Positions 1-6,729 are shown, counted from the stretch's first letter. The stretch: DNA of 8,745 nucleotides from Candidatus Saccharibacteria bacterium UBA5170 (GCA_002413425.1 DHWY01000003.1:187014-195758); one strand, 5' to 3'. The notes: a model not told the origin generated them from the sequence alone. A program made the numbers and translations.

Positions 1-213
1 GGTCCAACCTCTATTACGCAACAATACACCGAACAGCCAAGTACTGGTGATCAACCAACTGGCGCTATTTTTGATACGGGAGCGTACCAGAAGCCACTGG
101 CTCACCCAGCAAAAAAGAAACCCGGCTGGCTATTAGTGCTATGGATAGTGTTATTGCTCGTGGCTGGTGCTGGTGCCGGTGCGGCTGTTTATTTCTTCGT
201 ACTTCCTAAGTAG
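1..213 (+). CDS. Unidentified protein with C-terminal transmembrane helix (3' fragment)
   Basis: Frame 1 is open from the first base to a TAG at 211-213 (followed at once by a second TAG), giving the last 70 residues of a protein whose start lies outside the window. Visible residues 1-37 are polar and rich in Gln, Thr, Pro and Gly, as in a flexible linker. A basic patch (AKKKPGW, residues 37-43) follows, then a hydrophobic stretch of about 25 residues (44-68) with a GAGAGAA small-residue run, and the protein ends two residues later in PK. By the positive-inside rule the preceding part would be cytoplasmic and the C-terminus outside, so a tail-anchored or C-terminally anchored topology is inferred. 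I do not recognise the family; the N-terminal part would be needed to name it. The reading frame is clear, the function is not. Confidence 0.72.
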   Translation, partial: GPTSITQQYTEQPSTGDQPTGAIFDTGAYQKPLAHPAKKKPGWLLVLWIVLLLVAGAGAGAAVYFFVLPK

Positions 214-226
214 TAGCCTTTTGGAC

Positions 227-239
227 TATACTAGAAGTA
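227..239 (+). promoter_or_regulatory. Putative -10 element of a leaderless uvrD promoter
   Basis: TATACT at 227-232 is a good -10 hexamer. The usual 6-8 nt to the transcription start places +1 at about 239-240, which is the A of the helicase ATG. No convincing -35 is visible about 17 nt upstream, and there is no Shine-Dalgarno sequence beyond a weak AGAAG. The 11-mer TATACTAGAAG (227-237) closely resembles the elements upstream of the genes at 2418 and 5245. Confidence 0.5.
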
Positions 240-2342
240 ATGGATTTACTTAATGGCTTAAATGCTGCTCAAACTGAAGCAGTGCAAACAACGTCTGGGC
301 CTTTGCTTATTCTAGCGGGTGCTGGCAGTGGTAAGACAAAAACATTGACACACCGAATTGCGTATTTAATTGCGCATGAGTCTATTTGGCCTAATGAGAT
401 CCTGGCGGTGACCTTTACCAATAAGGCTGCTCGAGAGATGCGCGAACGTTTGGGCCTGCTGCTCGGTCAAAATAGCGGGAACCGTGGGTTCATGCCTTGG
501 ATGGGAACCTTCCATGGTATTTGTGTCCGCATGCTGCGCATCGAGGGCGAGGTGATAGGAATTGCCCGTAATTTTGTCATTTATGACGAAGATGATAGGC
601 GAGGCTTGGTCAAACAGGCCATGAAACAGCTATCGATAAGCGACAAAGAAATTAAAGCGCAGTCGGTTAGTAGCGTAATATCTAGTGCTAAAAATGAAAT
701 GGTTGACCCGGCCGCCTTTGCGAGTGCGGCGCAGTTTCCGTATCAAAAAAATATAGCTAAGATTTATCAAAGATATGAAGACTTACGAAAAACCGCTGGC
801 GCCTTGGATTTTGATGATTTATTACTTGAAGTGGTTCGGTTACTTCGTGACGTGCCAGCAGTTCGTACCAAATGGCGAACCTCGTTCAAACACATTCTGA
901 TTGACGAATACCAGGATACGAACGCCGCTCAGTACGCTATTGTGAAATTTCTGGTCAATGACAGCCGTAATATTTGCGTGGTGGGTGATGACTGGCAGTC
1001 GATCTATAGTTGGCGCGGTGCAGACTTTACGAACATTCTTAATTTTGAAAGAGATTTCAAAGGTACCAAGGTGATAAAACTTGAACAAAACTATCGCAGC
1101 ACGGGTAATATTCTCGATGCCGCCAGCAACGTTATCACAAAAAATGTGCATAGAACCGAGAAAAGACTTTGGACAGCCGAAGGGCCAGGCGCTCCCGTGC
1201 AGGTTCACGGTGTCTATGATGAAGCCGAAGAAGCTCAACTTGTGGCTGAACGCATTTCAACCCATGTCACGATGGGCGCTCGTGGGTTTAGCGATTTTGC
1301 CGTGCTTTACCGTACCAATGCCCAAAGCTATACTCTGGAGCGAGCCTTTTTGCGCCTGAGAGTGCCTTATCAAATTGTTGGTGGCGTCCGATTCTATGAC
1401 CGTAAAGAAATCAAAGACATTGTTGCCTATCTGCGTCTTATCTATCAGCCAAATGATCGGATGAGCTTTAGCCGTATCGTCAATGTACCGACTCGTGGTA
1501 TCGGTGCGACGAGTCTGGAACGGTTCATGATGTGGCAAGCGGCCAGCGGAATGGACATCTTATCGGCACTGATAAATGTCGAGCAAACGAGCACCGTCAC
1601 GTCGCGTGCCAAGCAGGCGCTCGTCGCGCTTGGGGAGAAGCTGCGTATCGCGCAGATGCTACTTGAAACCGCCAGCCCCGGAGAAGTGATTGAAAAACTA
1701 CTTGTCCTGACCGGATATCGAGACTATATCCAAGACGGCTCACCGCAGGCCGAAGAAAGAGAAGCCAATATCGGCGCTTTACTCTCGGATGCCCAGAGTT
1801 TTGCCAGCTTACCCGATTTTCTCGAAGAAGTAGCCCTCATGTCAAGCGCCGATACCGGTAGCGATGGCGCAAAGGTAACACTCATGACACTCCATGCCGC
1901 AAAAGGTCTTGAATTCCCCGTCGTCTTTATGGTCGGCATGGAAGAGGGGCTCATCCCTCATGCCAGAGTATACGAAGCGGGGCAGGCCGAGCTAGAAGAA
2001 GAACGCCGTCTGGCGTACGTTGGTATGACACGGGCCCGCGAGGAACTTCATCTGACCTATGCGCAAAGTCGATTGCAGTTTGGACAACGGGGTTATAATC
2101 CAGTTTCGAGGTTTATTACCGATATGGGCGACAAGGTAGCGGCGGTCTCAGCCGAACCACATGTCATCACCGAACAGGACTTTTATAGCGATGAATTATT
2201 TTCGGTTGGAGACATCGTTCGCTCTGCCGCTTTTGGCAATGGTGAGGTAACCGACGTCGATGGCCTGGCGTTAACAATTAATTTTGATAATGGCCAAACT
2301 AAAAAACTTAACACCGAATACGCCCGCCTCGAAAAAATATAA
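240..2342 (+). CDS. pcrA: ATP-dependent DNA helicase, UvrD/PcrA family
   Basis: A 700-residue superfamily 1A 3'-5' DNA helicase, expected to unwind DNA in nucleotide excision and mismatch repair and to clear RecA or stalled RNA polymerase. All core motifs are present in order: Q-motif region LNAAQTEAV (7-15), Walker A GAGSGKT (27-33), motif Ia FTNKAAREM (59-67), Walker B LIDEYQDTN (220-228), motif III VVGDDWQSIYSWRGAD (247-262), motif IV EQNYRST (282-288), motif V TLMTLHAAKGLEF (547-559) and motif VI RRLAYVGMTRAREEL (589-603). Residues 654-700 (FSVGDIVRSAAFGNGEV to YARLEKI) match the Tudor-like PcrA C-terminal domain known to bind RNA polymerase, so the protein is full length. Trp252 stands where many homologues have Asp or Pro (GDDDQS/GDPDQS). 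The family also contains UvrD and Rep; the C-terminal domain favours PcrA/UvrD. The start is fixed by the conserved LLxGLNxAQ beginning and by the lack of a nearby upstream alternative. It appears to be transcribed alone from its own promoter. Confidence 0.97.
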   Translation: MDLLNGLNAAQTEAVQTTSGPLLILAGAGSGKTKTLTHRIAYLIAHESIWPNEILAVTFTNKAAREMRERLGLLLGQNSGNRGFMPWMGTFHGICVRMLRIEGEVIGIARNFVIYDEDDRRGLVKQAMKQLSISDKEIKAQSVSSVISSAKNEMVDPAAFASAAQFPYQKNIAKIYQRYEDLRKTAGALDFDDLLLEVVRLLRDVPAVRTKWRTSFKHILIDEYQDTNAAQYAIVKFLVNDSRNICVVGDDWQSIYSWRGADFTNILNFERDFKGTKVIKLEQNYRSTGNILDAASNVITKNVHRTEKRLWTAEGPGAPVQVHGVYDEAEEAQLVAERISTHVTMGARGFSDFAVLYRTNAQSYTLERAFLRLRVPYQIVGGVRFYDRKEIKDIVAYLRLIYQPNDRMSFSRIVNVPTRGIGATSLERFMMWQAASGMDILSALINVEQTSTVTSRAKQALVALGEKLRIAQMLLETASPGEVIEKLLVLTGYRDYIQDGSPQAEEREANIGALLSDAQSFASLPDFLEEVALMSSADTGSDGAKVTLMTLHAAKGLEFPVVFMVGMEEGLIPHARVYEAGQAELEEERRLAYVGMTRAREELHLTYAQSRLQFGQRGYNPVSRFITDMGDKVAAVSAEPHVITEQDFYSDELFSVGDIVRSAAFGNGEVTDVDGLALTINFDNGQTKKLNTEYARLEKI

Positions 2343-2353
2343 CGGTTATGTAT

Positions 2354-2383
2354 TTGGGTTATTTAGGTATTCTTTGTTATACT
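2354..2383 (+). promoter_or_regulatory. Putative extended -10 promoter for the DUF348/G5 gene and rsmA
   Basis: TGT-TATACT (2375-2383) is an extended -10 element. TTGGGT (2354-2359) could serve as a weak -35 with an 18-nt spacer. The predicted transcription start is near 2390, giving a leader of about 28 nt before the ATG at 2418. The 11-mer TATACTAGTAG (2378-2388) nearly repeats the uvrD element. AGGTG at 2400-2404 may act as a rather distant Shine-Dalgarno (13 nt from the ATG). No separate promoter is seen for rsmA, so this one probably drives both genes. Confidence 0.55.
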
Positions 2384-2417
2384 AGTAGGAACGCGCTTGA
2401 GGTGTGTCCCTTATTTT

Positions 2418-3590
2418 ATGAAGAGTCTTATCTGTAGATCATCTATGCCATTAAGCGCAATTATTGCAGCCTTTACTGTATTTGTTGCGGTGATTATTCT
2501 CGCTCTCGCCAGTCACGCGGGGGCTACAAATGACGTTCGATCCAGTGGTGGACATCTTATTACAATTCATGACGGAAGCAAGCAAATTGTCATTTCGACC
2601 CGAGCTGCAACGGTTGGAGATGCTTTGAAAGAGGCCGACGTTGTCGTAGATAAAAGTGATAGCGTCGAGCCAGCTGTATCAGAAAAGATTGTTGCCAGTG
2701 AGTATCAAGTCAACATCTATCGTGCCCGTCCAGTGATCATAGTCGACGGGGCAACCAAACAAAAGATTATCACTCCGTTCCAAACAGCCAGCCAAATCGC
2801 CGCCAGCGCCGGCATAGCGCTATATGACGAAGATAGGACAACTCTCGCACGTACGGATAACATTGTCTCCGAAGGCGCAGGATTACAACTGACGATTGAT
2901 CGTGCGACGCCATTTACATTGGTTCTTTATGGCCAAACAACGACGGTACGTACGCAGGGCGAGACGGTGGGTGCGATGCTGAAGGAAAAAGGTATCAAAC
3001 TTAGCCGGGATGATCGTGTCTCGCTTGATCAATCAACCAAAATTACCGAAGGTATGTCTGTCCGGGTCTGGCGTGAGGGTAAACAGACGATTACGGCTGA
3101 AGAGAGCGTCGATTTTCCAGTTGAGAAAGTACAAGACGGTGACCAGGAAATAGGCTATCATGCAATAAAAACAGCTGGAGAAAAGGGAACTCGCAATGTT
3201 ACGTACGAGGTCGTTATTCAAGACGGACAAGAAGTAGGGCGAACTGAAATCGCCAGCCTCACTACCAAAGAACCAAAAAAACAAGTTGAGATTATTGGTG
3301 CAAAATTAAAAACATTTGGTGGCACATGCTCGGAGTGGATCAGCGCCGCTGGTATTTCAGATGCGGGGAGTGCGAGCGAGTTAATTCGACGAGAAAGTGG
3401 CTGTAACCCATACTCGGTTAATGCATCAAGTGGAGCCTGTGGCGTTGGCCAAGCCCTGCCATGCGGTAAGACCGGATGCCTAATGGGTGATGGAGCTTGC
3501 CAGACCTTGTGGATGAATCAATATGTACTTGGCCGTTATGGTAGTTGGTCGGCTGCGTTAAGCCACTCCTACGCAAACGGCTGGTATTAG
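2418..3590 (+). CDS. RpfB-like cell-wall protein: three DUF348 repeats, G5 domain, lytic lysozyme-like domain
   Basis: A 390-residue exported protein likely to bind and cleave peptidoglycan. Residues 1-36 form a signal peptide or membrane anchor: basic start MKSLICR, hydrophobic 12-31, possible signal-peptidase site AGA at 34-36. Three DUF348 (ubiquitin-like) repeats follow at about 46-86, 97-145 and 156-205, each with the TxxDALKExxI or similar turn. A G5 domain spans about 217-293. The last 90 residues resemble a lysozyme-like transglycosylase: Glu326 in LIRRESGCNPYSVN is the likely catalytic acid, followed by SGACGVGQALPC and the terminal SYANGWY. Six cysteines (304, 329, 341, 349, 354, 361) lie only in this domain, suggesting up to three disulfides. 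The layout copies mycobacterial RpfB (three DUF348, G5, catalytic), but the catalytic end looks closer to the aggregation-promoting-factor/lytic transglycosylase type than to a classical Rpf domain. An in-frame TTG at 2397 would add seven residues; ATG 2418 gives a normal signal peptide and is preferred. It is followed by rsmA, with a one-base overlap. Confidence 0.9.
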   Translation: MKSLICRSSMPLSAIIAAFTVFVAVIILALASHAGATNDVRSSGGHLITIHDGSKQIVISTRAATVGDALKEADVVVDKSDSVEPAVSEKIVASEYQVNIYRARPVIIVDGATKQKIITPFQTASQIAASAGIALYDEDRTTLARTDNIVSEGAGLQLTIDRATPFTLVLYGQTTTVRTQGETVGAMLKEKGIKLSRDDRVSLDQSTKITEGMSVRVWREGKQTITAEESVDFPVEKVQDGDQEIGYHAIKTAGEKGTRNVTYEVVIQDGQEVGRTEIASLTTKEPKKQVEIIGAKLKTFGGTCSEWISAAGISDAGSASELIRRESGCNPYSVNASSGACGVGQALPCGKTGCLMGDGACQTLWMNQYVLGRYGSWSAALSHSYANGWY

Positions 3591-4366
3591 TGGCTGGTCC
3601 GAATAAATCGCTGGGCCAACATTGGCTCAAAGACCGTGAGGTCCTGGCGCACATTGCCGATTGCGCTGAACTGTCGCCAGATGATACCGTTCTCGAGATT
3701 GGCCCCGGCCTCGGCACGCTGACCAGCGAACTGTTGCGGCGAAGCAAAAAAGTAGTCGCGGTGGAGTTCGACAGCGAGCTCGCTCGTAAATTGCCAGCAC
3801 AGTTTCCTGGTAAAAATCTCGAGGTGATAACCAGTGATATTTTATCGTTTGACCTCTCAAGTTTGCCGGTGGGTTATAGCGTGGTGGCTAATGTCCCGTA
3901 CTATATTACAAGTAAAATTATCAAATTACTGATGACGGCTGATAATAAGCCCCGGGTGGCAATACTACTCGTGCAAAAAGAGGTTGCCCAGCGTTTGGCG
4001 GCCCAACCCGGCAATATGAGTATCCTAGCGGTTAGCGCCCAGTTATTTGCCGACGTAAAGCTAGGCGATATTGTACCAGCGGTATTCTTTACGCCACCAC
4101 CAAAAGTTGATAGCCAAGTAGTAATCTTGCGCACTCGCCCGACACCATTTTTGACTGACATTGACGAAAAAGAGTTCTTTCGAGTCGTCAAAGCCGGCTT
4201 TTCATCAAAACGTAAAAAACTACGCAGTAGTCTTTCGGGTGGACTGAAGATTTCTAAGCCCGAAGCCGAAGCTGTCTTGGAAAGCGCGAACATTAGTCCC
4301 GACTCCAGAGCGGAGGCACTTGGGCTCGATGATTGGTCACGACTGACGCGCATTGTCGCCTCGTAG
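3590..4366 (+). CDS. rsmA: 16S rRNA (adenine-N6,N6)-dimethyltransferase RsmA
   Basis: A 258-residue KsgA/RsmA methyltransferase that uses S-adenosylmethionine to dimethylate two adjacent adenines in helix 45 of 16S rRNA during late 30S assembly. Visible motifs: SLGQHWL (7-13, a variant of the usual GQNFL), SAM-binding motif I LEIGPGLGTLT (35-45), acidic VEFDSE (58-63), catalytic NVPYYIT (101-107, the NxPY motif), and the C-terminal signature FFTPPPKVDSQVV (166-178). The C-terminal helical region has FSSKRKKLRSSL (204-215), where homologues usually have an RRKxLxxxL motif. GTG at 3590 is chosen because the conserved KSLGQ motif begins five residues later. Its G is the last base of the preceding TAG stop (TAGTG, 3588-3592). 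An ATG at 3545 in the same frame would lie inside the upstream gene and add 15 unconserved residues. With no Shine-Dalgarno at the overlap, translation is probably coupled to the upstream gene. Confidence 0.96.
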   Translation: MAGPNKSLGQHWLKDREVLAHIADCAELSPDDTVLEIGPGLGTLTSELLRRSKKVVAVEFDSELARKLPAQFPGKNLEVITSDILSFDLSSLPVGYSVVANVPYYITSKIIKLLMTADNKPRVAILLVQKEVAQRLAAQPGNMSILAVSAQLFADVKLGDIVPAVFFTPPPKVDSQVVILRTRPTPFLTDIDEKEFFRVVKAGFSSKRKKLRSSLSGGLKISKPEAEAVLESANISPDSRAEALGLDDWSRLTRIVAS

Positions 4367-4381
4367 TGCTCATGGTATTAT
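4353..4381 (+). promoter_or_regulatory. Putative promoter of the pilin gene, inside the end of rsmA
   Basis: TTGTCG (4353-4358) as -35, a 17-nt spacer, and an extended -10 TGG-TATTAT (4373-4381) make the most complete promoter match in the window. The -35 lies inside the last codons of rsmA. The predicted transcription start is near 4388, giving a 5' leader of about 17 nt that contains the Shine-Dalgarno. This suggests the pilin can be expressed independently of the rsmA operon. Confidence 0.5.
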
Positions 4382-4388
4382 ACGTAGC

Positions 4389-4394
4389 AAAGGA
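4389..4394 (+). promoter_or_regulatory. Shine-Dalgarno of the pilin gene
   Basis: AAAGGA lies 10 nt before the ATG at 4405 and supports that start over the in-frame ATG at 4372, which would bury the class III prepilin leader behind extra residues. Confidence 0.55.
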
Positions 4395-4404
4395 CACTTC
4401 GCGC

Positions 4405-5175
4405 ATGAACACTAAACGACATCTGACACGCGGCTTTACTATTATTGAACTAGTTGTTGTCATTGCTATAATTGGTATCTTGGCGACGATTACCCTTGTC
4501 GTTTATGGCGGGGTCCAGGATAATGCACGGAAGGCAACGTTGATGTCCGATTTAGATAATTCGGTGTCCGTGTTAGCACTCGACCTCAAGCGGAATGGTA
4601 GCTATCCTGCGACAGTTGCGGTGGCGGATAACGGCAATCCACTCCCGGCTAGCAATGGGACAACCTATACGCAGTATATTGTTGGTACGAACATGTCGTC
4701 GCCGACGTATTGTCTGACGGCAACAAATAGTAATCAGACATACACAATTAGCCAGGACGGTCCATCAGTAGCGGGTAGTTGTAATTTGTTACAGAATAGC
4801 TCAGCCGAGCTAACAGGGACAAATGAATTTTTAAGGTATGCCGATCTGGCGCCGATTTTTGTTCAATACGGACTAGTACCCTATACGGTTAGTTTTGACA
4901 TTAAATCGGCAAATATAACGAACAAGAATACAGCGCTAGCCTATATGCAGAATGGTAGCGGTACAGAATATAACTTTGTTTATGCATATGTACCGGTGAC
5001 GACCTCGTATGTACGACAGACATTAACAGCGACGCCGTCGATTTCAAACTCTACCTTAACCCAAGCCTATTTGGCGTTTTACGGTACGTACAGTACTGGT
5101 AATATCCTTTCTGTGAAAAATGTGAAAGTTTCACTTGGCACTACTACAAACTCCGCATGGACACCGGCACCCTGA
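4405..5175 (+). CDS. Type IV prepilin-like protein with C-terminal carbohydrate-binding-module-like domain
   Basis: A 256-residue pilin or pseudopilin. The leader MNTKRHLTRG is short and basic, ends in Gly10, and is followed by FTIIELVVVIAIIGILATI: Phe11 would become the methylated first residue of the mature protein and Glu15 is the conserved Glu5. Residues 11-33 form the hydrophobic helix that packs the pilus core. Residues 34-126 resemble a small pilin head, with a probable disulfide between Cys103 (TYCLTATN) and Cys126 (AGSC). From NLLQNSSAEL (127-136) to the end the sequence changes character: YTVSFDIKSA (160-169), an alternating polar/hydrophobic beta-rich stretch, and the closing NILSVKNVKVSLG with AWTPAP. 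This resembles the beta-sandwich CBM-like domains common on secreted glycosidases and phage tail proteins. It is therefore probably a minor pilin or tip adhesin rather than the major subunit. Processing by a PilD-type peptidase and assembly by PilB/PilC encoded elsewhere is expected. The gene stands between rsmA and metG with its own promoter and Shine-Dalgarno. The prepilin call is secure; the CBM assignment is by pattern only. Confidence 0.9.
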   Translation: MNTKRHLTRGFTIIELVVVIAIIGILATITLVVYGGVQDNARKATLMSDLDNSVSVLALDLKRNGSYPATVAVADNGNPLPASNGTTYTQYIVGTNMSSPTYCLTATNSNQTYTISQDGPSVAGSCNLLQNSSAELTGTNEFLRYADLAPIFVQYGLVPYTVSFDIKSANITNKNTALAYMQNGSGTEYNFVYAYVPVTTSYVRQTLTATPSISNSTLTQAYLAFYGTYSTGNILSVKNVKVSLGTTTNSAWTPAP

Positions 5176-5224
5176 CGAGCAGCCTTTAGTCGGCGCGCCA
5201 CCAATAGTGACGGGCTTGGTTCTC

Positions 5225-5233
5225 TGCTACAAT
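5225..5233 (+). promoter_or_regulatory. Putative extended -10 promoter for metG-tatD
   Basis: TGC-TACAAT (5225-5233) is an extended -10 element with no clear -35. The predicted start of transcription is near 5240, only about 5 nt before the metG ATG at 5245. The leader (AATTATG) contains no Shine-Dalgarno, so the mRNA would be near-leaderless. The 11-mer TACAATAGTAG (5228-5238) resembles the elements upstream of uvrD and the DUF348/G5 gene. Confidence 0.5.
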
Positions 5234-5244
5234 AGTAGATAATT

Positions 5245-6729
5245 ATGGACAAGAAATTATACATCACGACTGCCATACCCTACGTTAATGGGGCGCCACA
5301 CATTGGACACGCCCTCGATTATTTATTGGCCGATATTTGGGCTCGTTATCAAAAACAAAATGGTCACGATGTCCGTTTTCAGGTAGGTACTGACGAGCAT
5401 GGTAACAAAATTGCCGCCAACGCCGCTGAAGCCGGCCTTGATCCAAAAGCATACGCCGATAAAATGTACGTTAATTTCGAAGCCTTAATGAAGAAAGTCG
5501 ACGCTAGTTACACTGATTTTATTCGAACAACTGACGAACATCACATAGGCGCCGTACAGTATATTTGGCAGAAACTGCAACCATATATTTATAAAGGCAC
5601 GTATGAAGGTTGGTACTGCGTGGGCTGTGAGGCGTTTGTGACCGACAAAGAGGCGACGGACAACAACGGTATTTGCCCTGATCATAATCAACCATACCAA
5701 CACCTCAGTGAAGAGAATTATTATTTCAAGACAAGCGAATTTACTGACCGTATCAAAGAGGCGATTGCGAATGGTACCATGGAAATTGTTCCAGAATTTC
5801 GTAAAAAAGAATTCCTTGAGCTTATTAAAGACGGTTTGCAAGACGTTAGTATCTCGCGACCTAAAAAGAATTTAAGTTGGGGAGTGCCCGTTCCTGGCGA
5901 CCCCGAGCAGATTATGTACGTGTGGGTTGATGCGCTGGCAAATTACATTACCGTCCTTGGTTACCCCGACAAAGCCGGATGGGAAGAATACTGGCCAGCT
6001 GATGTACAAGTAATTGGCAAAGATATTCTGCGATTTCACGCCGGTATTTGGCCAGCTATGCTGCTTGGTCTTGAACTTGCATTACCAAGAAAATTGCTTG
6101 TTCATGGTTTTGTGAACGTTGGTGGCGTCAAGCAAAGCAAGACGCTTGGTAACGGTGTCGATCCAAACGAGGTTATTGATCACTATGGCGTCGACGCCTT
6201 CCGTTATTTCTTTTCACGTCACATCCCAACGCTTGATGACGGTGATTTTACTTGGGAAAAGTTTGAAACTTCCTATAATACCGAACTTGCCAACGACCTT
6301 GGCAACGCGATTCAACGCGTGGCGGGTATGTTAACGCGTTATCAATCCGGTGTCATCGGTGATGCGCCGCAAGGTGAGCACGATATGGGCGCCTACCACG
6401 AGGCCATGGAGGCACTCGAATTTAACAAGGCAATTGATGAAGTATGGCTGATGGTACGGAGCCTTAATCAGTACATTGAAAATGTGAAACCGTGGGAAAT
6501 TGCAAAGACCGTTGGTAAGGACGCTGAGTCTGAGGCGCATCTGACAGAAGTACTCGCCTACGCAGTTGGCGCACTCCTGCAAATCGGTGACCTGCTGGTG
6601 CCGTTCTTGCCTGGTACTGCCGCCAAGATTCACCAGACATTCGAAACGGGTGTCGTTGTACCGACTGAAGGCGTGTTCTTCCCAAGAATCTATATTCATA
6701 CCCCGGACCCTCACGCGAAAACGGTGTAA
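5245..6729 (+). CDS. metG: Methionine--tRNA ligase (MetRS)
   Basis: A 494-residue class I aminoacyl-tRNA synthetase that charges tRNA-Met with methionine in the cytoplasm. The Rossmann fold starts at once with YITTAIPYVNGAPHIGHAL, containing HIGH at 19-22. A zinc-knuckle insertion has Cys125, Cys128, Cys144 and His147 (YCVGCEAF ... CPDH), the single-zinc arrangement known from Thermus-type MetRS. Further conserved blocks are EENYYFK (156-162), SWGVPVP (211-217), VWVDALANY (226-234) and IGKDILRFHAGIWPAML (257-273). The second signature reads KQSKT (296-300) followed by LGN, instead of KMSKS or KMSKT. An anticodon-binding helical domain follows (SYNTELANDLGNAIQR, 343-358). The protein stops at residue 494 and so lacks the C-terminal Trbp111/EMAP-like dimerisation domain of longer MetRS enzymes. 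The ATG at 5245 is the natural family start. tatD follows after 4 nt, so the two are probably one transcript. Confidence 0.97.
   Translation: MDKKLYITTAIPYVNGAPHIGHALDYLLADIWARYQKQNGHDVRFQVGTDEHGNKIAANAAEAGLDPKAYADKMYVNFEALMKKVDASYTDFIRTTDEHHIGAVQYIWQKLQPYIYKGTYEGWYCVGCEAFVTDKEATDNNGICPDHNQPYQHLSEENYYFKTSEFTDRIKEAIANGTMEIVPEFRKKEFLELIKDGLQDVSISRPKKNLSWGVPVPGDPEQIMYVWVDALANYITVLGYPDKAGWEEYWPADVQVIGKDILRFHAGIWPAMLLGLELALPRKLLVHGFVNVGGVKQSKTLGNGVDPNEVIDHYGVDAFRYFFSRHIPTLDDGDFTWEKFETSYNTELANDLGNAIQRVAGMLTRYQSGVIGDAPQGEHDMGAYHEAMEALEFNKAIDEVWLMVRSLNQYIENVKPWEIAKTVGKDAESEAHLTEVLAYAVGALLQIGDLLVPFLPGTAAKIHQTFETGVVVPTEGVFFPRIYIHTPDPHAKTV

Noticed and set aside
840..1238. Minus-strand ORF of 132 codons inside the helicase gene
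   Set aside because: It lies wholly antisense to a helicase with all motifs intact; its translation shows no family features and it has no start signals. The same applies to the other antisense frames at 1257-1538, 1724-1954 and 3033-3284.
3545..3589. Upstream ATG start for rsmA at 3545
   Set aside because: It would lie inside the preceding gene and add 15 residues before the family's normal N-terminus. GTG 3590 puts the conserved KSLGQ motif five residues from the start.
3418..4353. Minus-strand ORFs across the end of the DUF348/G5 gene and rsmA
   Set aside because: These are shadows of strongly conserved + strand genes; their low-complexity, Arg/Ser-rich translations are typical of antisense frames.
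4333..4404. Longer pilin starting at TTG 4333 or ATG 4372
   Set aside because: A type III prepilin leader is short and basic. ATG 4405 gives MNTKRHLTRG before FTIIE and is preceded by AAAGGA; the longer forms overlap rsmA or remove the leader logic.
5176..5224. Possible terminator after the pilin gene, including the palindrome GGCGCGCC (5192-5199)
   Set aside because: The palindrome has no loop and no following T run; no stable stem with a U-tract is seen, so it is not called a terminator.
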